60,000 nt of DNA from Antedon mediterranea (taxonomy: Eukaryota > Echinodermata > Crinoidea > Comatulida > Antedonidae). The position numbers and the translations under genes are program-made. The stretch covers positions 18,884,922 through 18,944,921 of the forward strand of contig NC_092678.1 of NCBI RefSeq assembly GCF_964355755.1, in the 5' to 3' direction. How positions within the stretch are numbered: position 1 is the stretch's first letter; each line of letters opens with the position of its first letter. The notes beneath the pieces were generated by a model, which worked only from the letters and a program-made list of their open reading frames with translations, ran no database searches and had not been told where the DNA came from. Positions 57,809 to 60,000 of the stretch are shown one piece after another.

Positions 57809-58487
57809 TGAATCAATTACAAAGATCTTTGTTTTTATACCAGTATAAAAAACCTCATTTAGTGCCTTTACCGCCAAAAAACAAGTTGTCAAAACAATAT
57901 TATAATTTGCTTTAATGCACCAAGTAATGGTACTTGTCTGTTTCCATTCAAGTACAGTTAACAGTAGTTCTTGAATGCATTTCACCAAACATGTTCTCCT
58001 TACCATTGGCCTAAAACGTTACAGGATTGTTTACATTGCGGATGAACAAATAGTTTCAACATTAATTGGTGTTTCCTGTATTTATTGTTACTTATAATCT
58101 CAAATTCCTGGGGTGGACGATTTAGAATTTCTTATGAAGAAATATTTTTATTGCTATCCTTTTCACCGTCATATGATCACTTTTACATTAAAAAAACACA
58201 CCAATAAGTATTTAGAACTTCAAACCGCAATGTTGCTGTAAATGATTTTTCAGTAATCGATATCGTCCTTTTTCATATTTAAGTAGGCTAGGTACAATAA
58301 ACACAAACTTCTATGAACGCACTCTGACCATATTCATGGTATGTCCCATGACTTGTCGCAGAGAATATATGAATTATAAAGTAATTTCTTTTCCAATTTC
58401 CAGATCACCGGCTTTTGAAATCGTCTCCTATATATTAACACTAGCAGTTCCCAATCCAAGAGATAGTTTCAACCAATCTAATTATTG
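57809..58487. other. Copy-specific block in the right duplicate
   Basis: About 680 bp with no counterpart in the left copy, bounded by the shared anchors described for 12269-12531. No coding, repeat or RNA signal recognised. Confidence 0.55.
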
Positions 58488-60000
58488 GTGTTTTATTTAG
58501 GAGTGCTGCATAAGGATAGACTTATTAAGAGTCTATTTCCGATACGTACAGGTACTAATGATTAGTTTATTTAGTACCATAACACAAACCAGCCTACTTG
58601 TTAACGACACCGTTTGTATTCCGGAAAAATACAAGTAATACTGTACCTTTACTTATAGTTAAGGAAGCACTTACGTGTATTGAGTCTCATATAAAAACAC
58701 AACTAAAACTAGAAAGCCACTCTGAGAGCGCATACCTCCGCCTACTGCAAAATTCTCCTACATAAGATTTCTCCGGGAAATATATATATACATTATATAG
58801 AATGCTGTGTGTGATTTAGACTAATTTCACTACAAGCATGTGTATGCGAATTTGGTGTAACGGTTATGTAGCCAGCCTTTCAACTAACAATAGATTCTGT
58901 TGACCAACAATAGAACAGCCACGCCAAAAACAAACGGGTGAATTTGAAAAGAAATAGGGTTTTGAAAACTACTCTTATCACAAAACCTGTAAATTAAATC
59001 AATTAACAAATCACAAATTATAACTCTTGCCTCTTGTACAAATTTTGGACAAGTAGTTCTCGAGAAAATGCAATTTCAATTTACTTGTTACTTTAAGACT
59101 GCTCGCCGGCTTTTGAAAAATTCTGTCCTATCTTAACACTAGCAGGTCTGAAAAATATACTAAAAAAGTGGTCCAGAATTGGGACCGTGGTCCCAAAATT
59201 TAATGAAATGGTCCTTGAACACATATCTATCTGTATAAGATCTTGTAATTACTTTTTGAGTAATCCTGCTAACAAACAAACATGTTCGATTATATATACC
59301 TCCTTGGCGGAGGTAAAAAACAATATTTTCACCTGCCCACCCTACTTAAATAACAACAGCTTTGTGAGTTGCTTCGAATACTGTATTTCTTTTTAAAGAC
59401 TCATTATTTATTAAAATAATACATTCTCACTCTTAAAGGAATAATGTTGAGTATACTGAAAATGAATGGTTGCAATTCTGTTCTTTCATTTTAAATGTTA
59501 TGTGTGTGTGCAGAGAAACAATAAAAACAAACAAACGTAACATGCTATTGATGGGATTCAAAGAAAACCAATTTAGAACTATCGTGAATTGCGATTTCTC
59601 CCGGGCCAACTTGCACAATTACACATTATAATATTGAAACGAAATAAATAGACAATTACTGGGAGTAGTATCAAAAATACAAGTACACATCTACTTTTCT
59701 GTTGCAACGACTACGTATTGCAGTAGGTCAAACAAACACACACTCTCTTCTTTGTGGCTGATTCTCTGAATTAAAAAAAAATAAGTGGGGGGGGGGGACT
59801 TTTTGTGAAAGTTATAATGTATTACAATGATAATGATATGGCCAAGTAAATTGAAAGCATTAATTTAAACAAAAATAAAAATTCTTTATTTTTTTTATAC
59901 ACACCATTTACACAAAACTACCAGGTAACTTGCAATTTACTTATCTAACATCATAAACCCAGACCCATTCATATTACATATTTCTTTTTCCTTTTATTCA

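Larger units (their letters stand above)
54483..60000. repeat. Segmental duplicate of 8988 to about 14028
   Basis: The whole 3' flank of gene 1 reappears after gene 2 with only scattered substitutions and small indels. The offset grows from 45,495 bp at the last exon to about 45,970 bp at the window end. It includes the TTAA element (55924-56477), the tRNA-like sequence (about 56545-56610), and a copy-specific block at 57809-58487. No gene is seen in it. It continues beyond the window. Confidence 0.9.

Noticed and set aside
1-60000. CRISPR arrays, operons, prophage or bacterial mobile islands
   Set aside because: The window is intron-containing animal DNA. No regularly spaced repeats with unique spacers and no prokaryotic gene structure were seen.

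Overview
This is eukaryotic, intron-rich, AT-rich DNA from a marine-invertebrate-like animal. The extracellular domain mix (MAM, CUB, LDLa, HYR, SEA, Ig), the 7TM sequence and the transposon complement suggest an invertebrate deuterostome, perhaps an echinoderm. That placement is inference; nothing in the window names the species.

The window is dominated by two tandem, same-strand paralogues of a large mosaic adhesion G-protein-coupled receptor. Gene 1 is represented only by its 3' part (13 exons, 1320-8987, 1,061 codons plus stop, entering in phase 1). Its 5' exons must lie to the left, beyond a Pao/BEL LTR retrotransposon whose 3' end opens the window. Gene 2 appears complete: 42 exons from a signal-peptide exon at 17798 to the stop at 54482. 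The exon lengths sum to 9,156 nt with consistent phases, giving a predicted receptor of 3,051 residues. From N to C terminus it has: signal peptide; five MAM modules interleaved with four CUB and three LDLa modules; HYR; an unrecognised 8-Cys domain (X1); EGF-like; LDLa; a second X domain; Ig; an unrecognised Cys-containing module; Ig; SEA; hormone-receptor-like domain; GAIN; GPS; 7TM; short cytoplasmic tail. The membrane-proximal SEA/Ig/HormR/GAIN/GPS set resembles the ADGRF (GPR116) group.

Layout: 1-1319, Pao/BEL 3' end and flank. 1320-8987, gene 1. 8988-17797, intergenic, holding a TTAA-flanked MITE, a tRNA-like SINE head and two head-to-tail Helitron-like elements. 17798-54482, gene 2, with introns carrying a third complete Helitron-like element, three LINE fragments, foldback elements and microsatellites. 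54483-60000, a near-identical copy of 8988 to about 14028. The last exon and 3' flank are almost identical between the two genes while the upstream exons are clearly diverged. This points to a recent duplication, crossover or conversion whose left edge lies in the last exon, and predicts a third array member starting roughly 3-4 kb to the right of the window.

The biological picture is a multi-module adhesion receptor with two predicted self-cleavage sites (SEA GSVI and GPS HL/T), built by phase-1 exon shuffling and repeated cassette duplication, in an expanding tandem array. A possible 50-residue secreted Cys-rich peptide shares the signal-peptide exon of gene 2.
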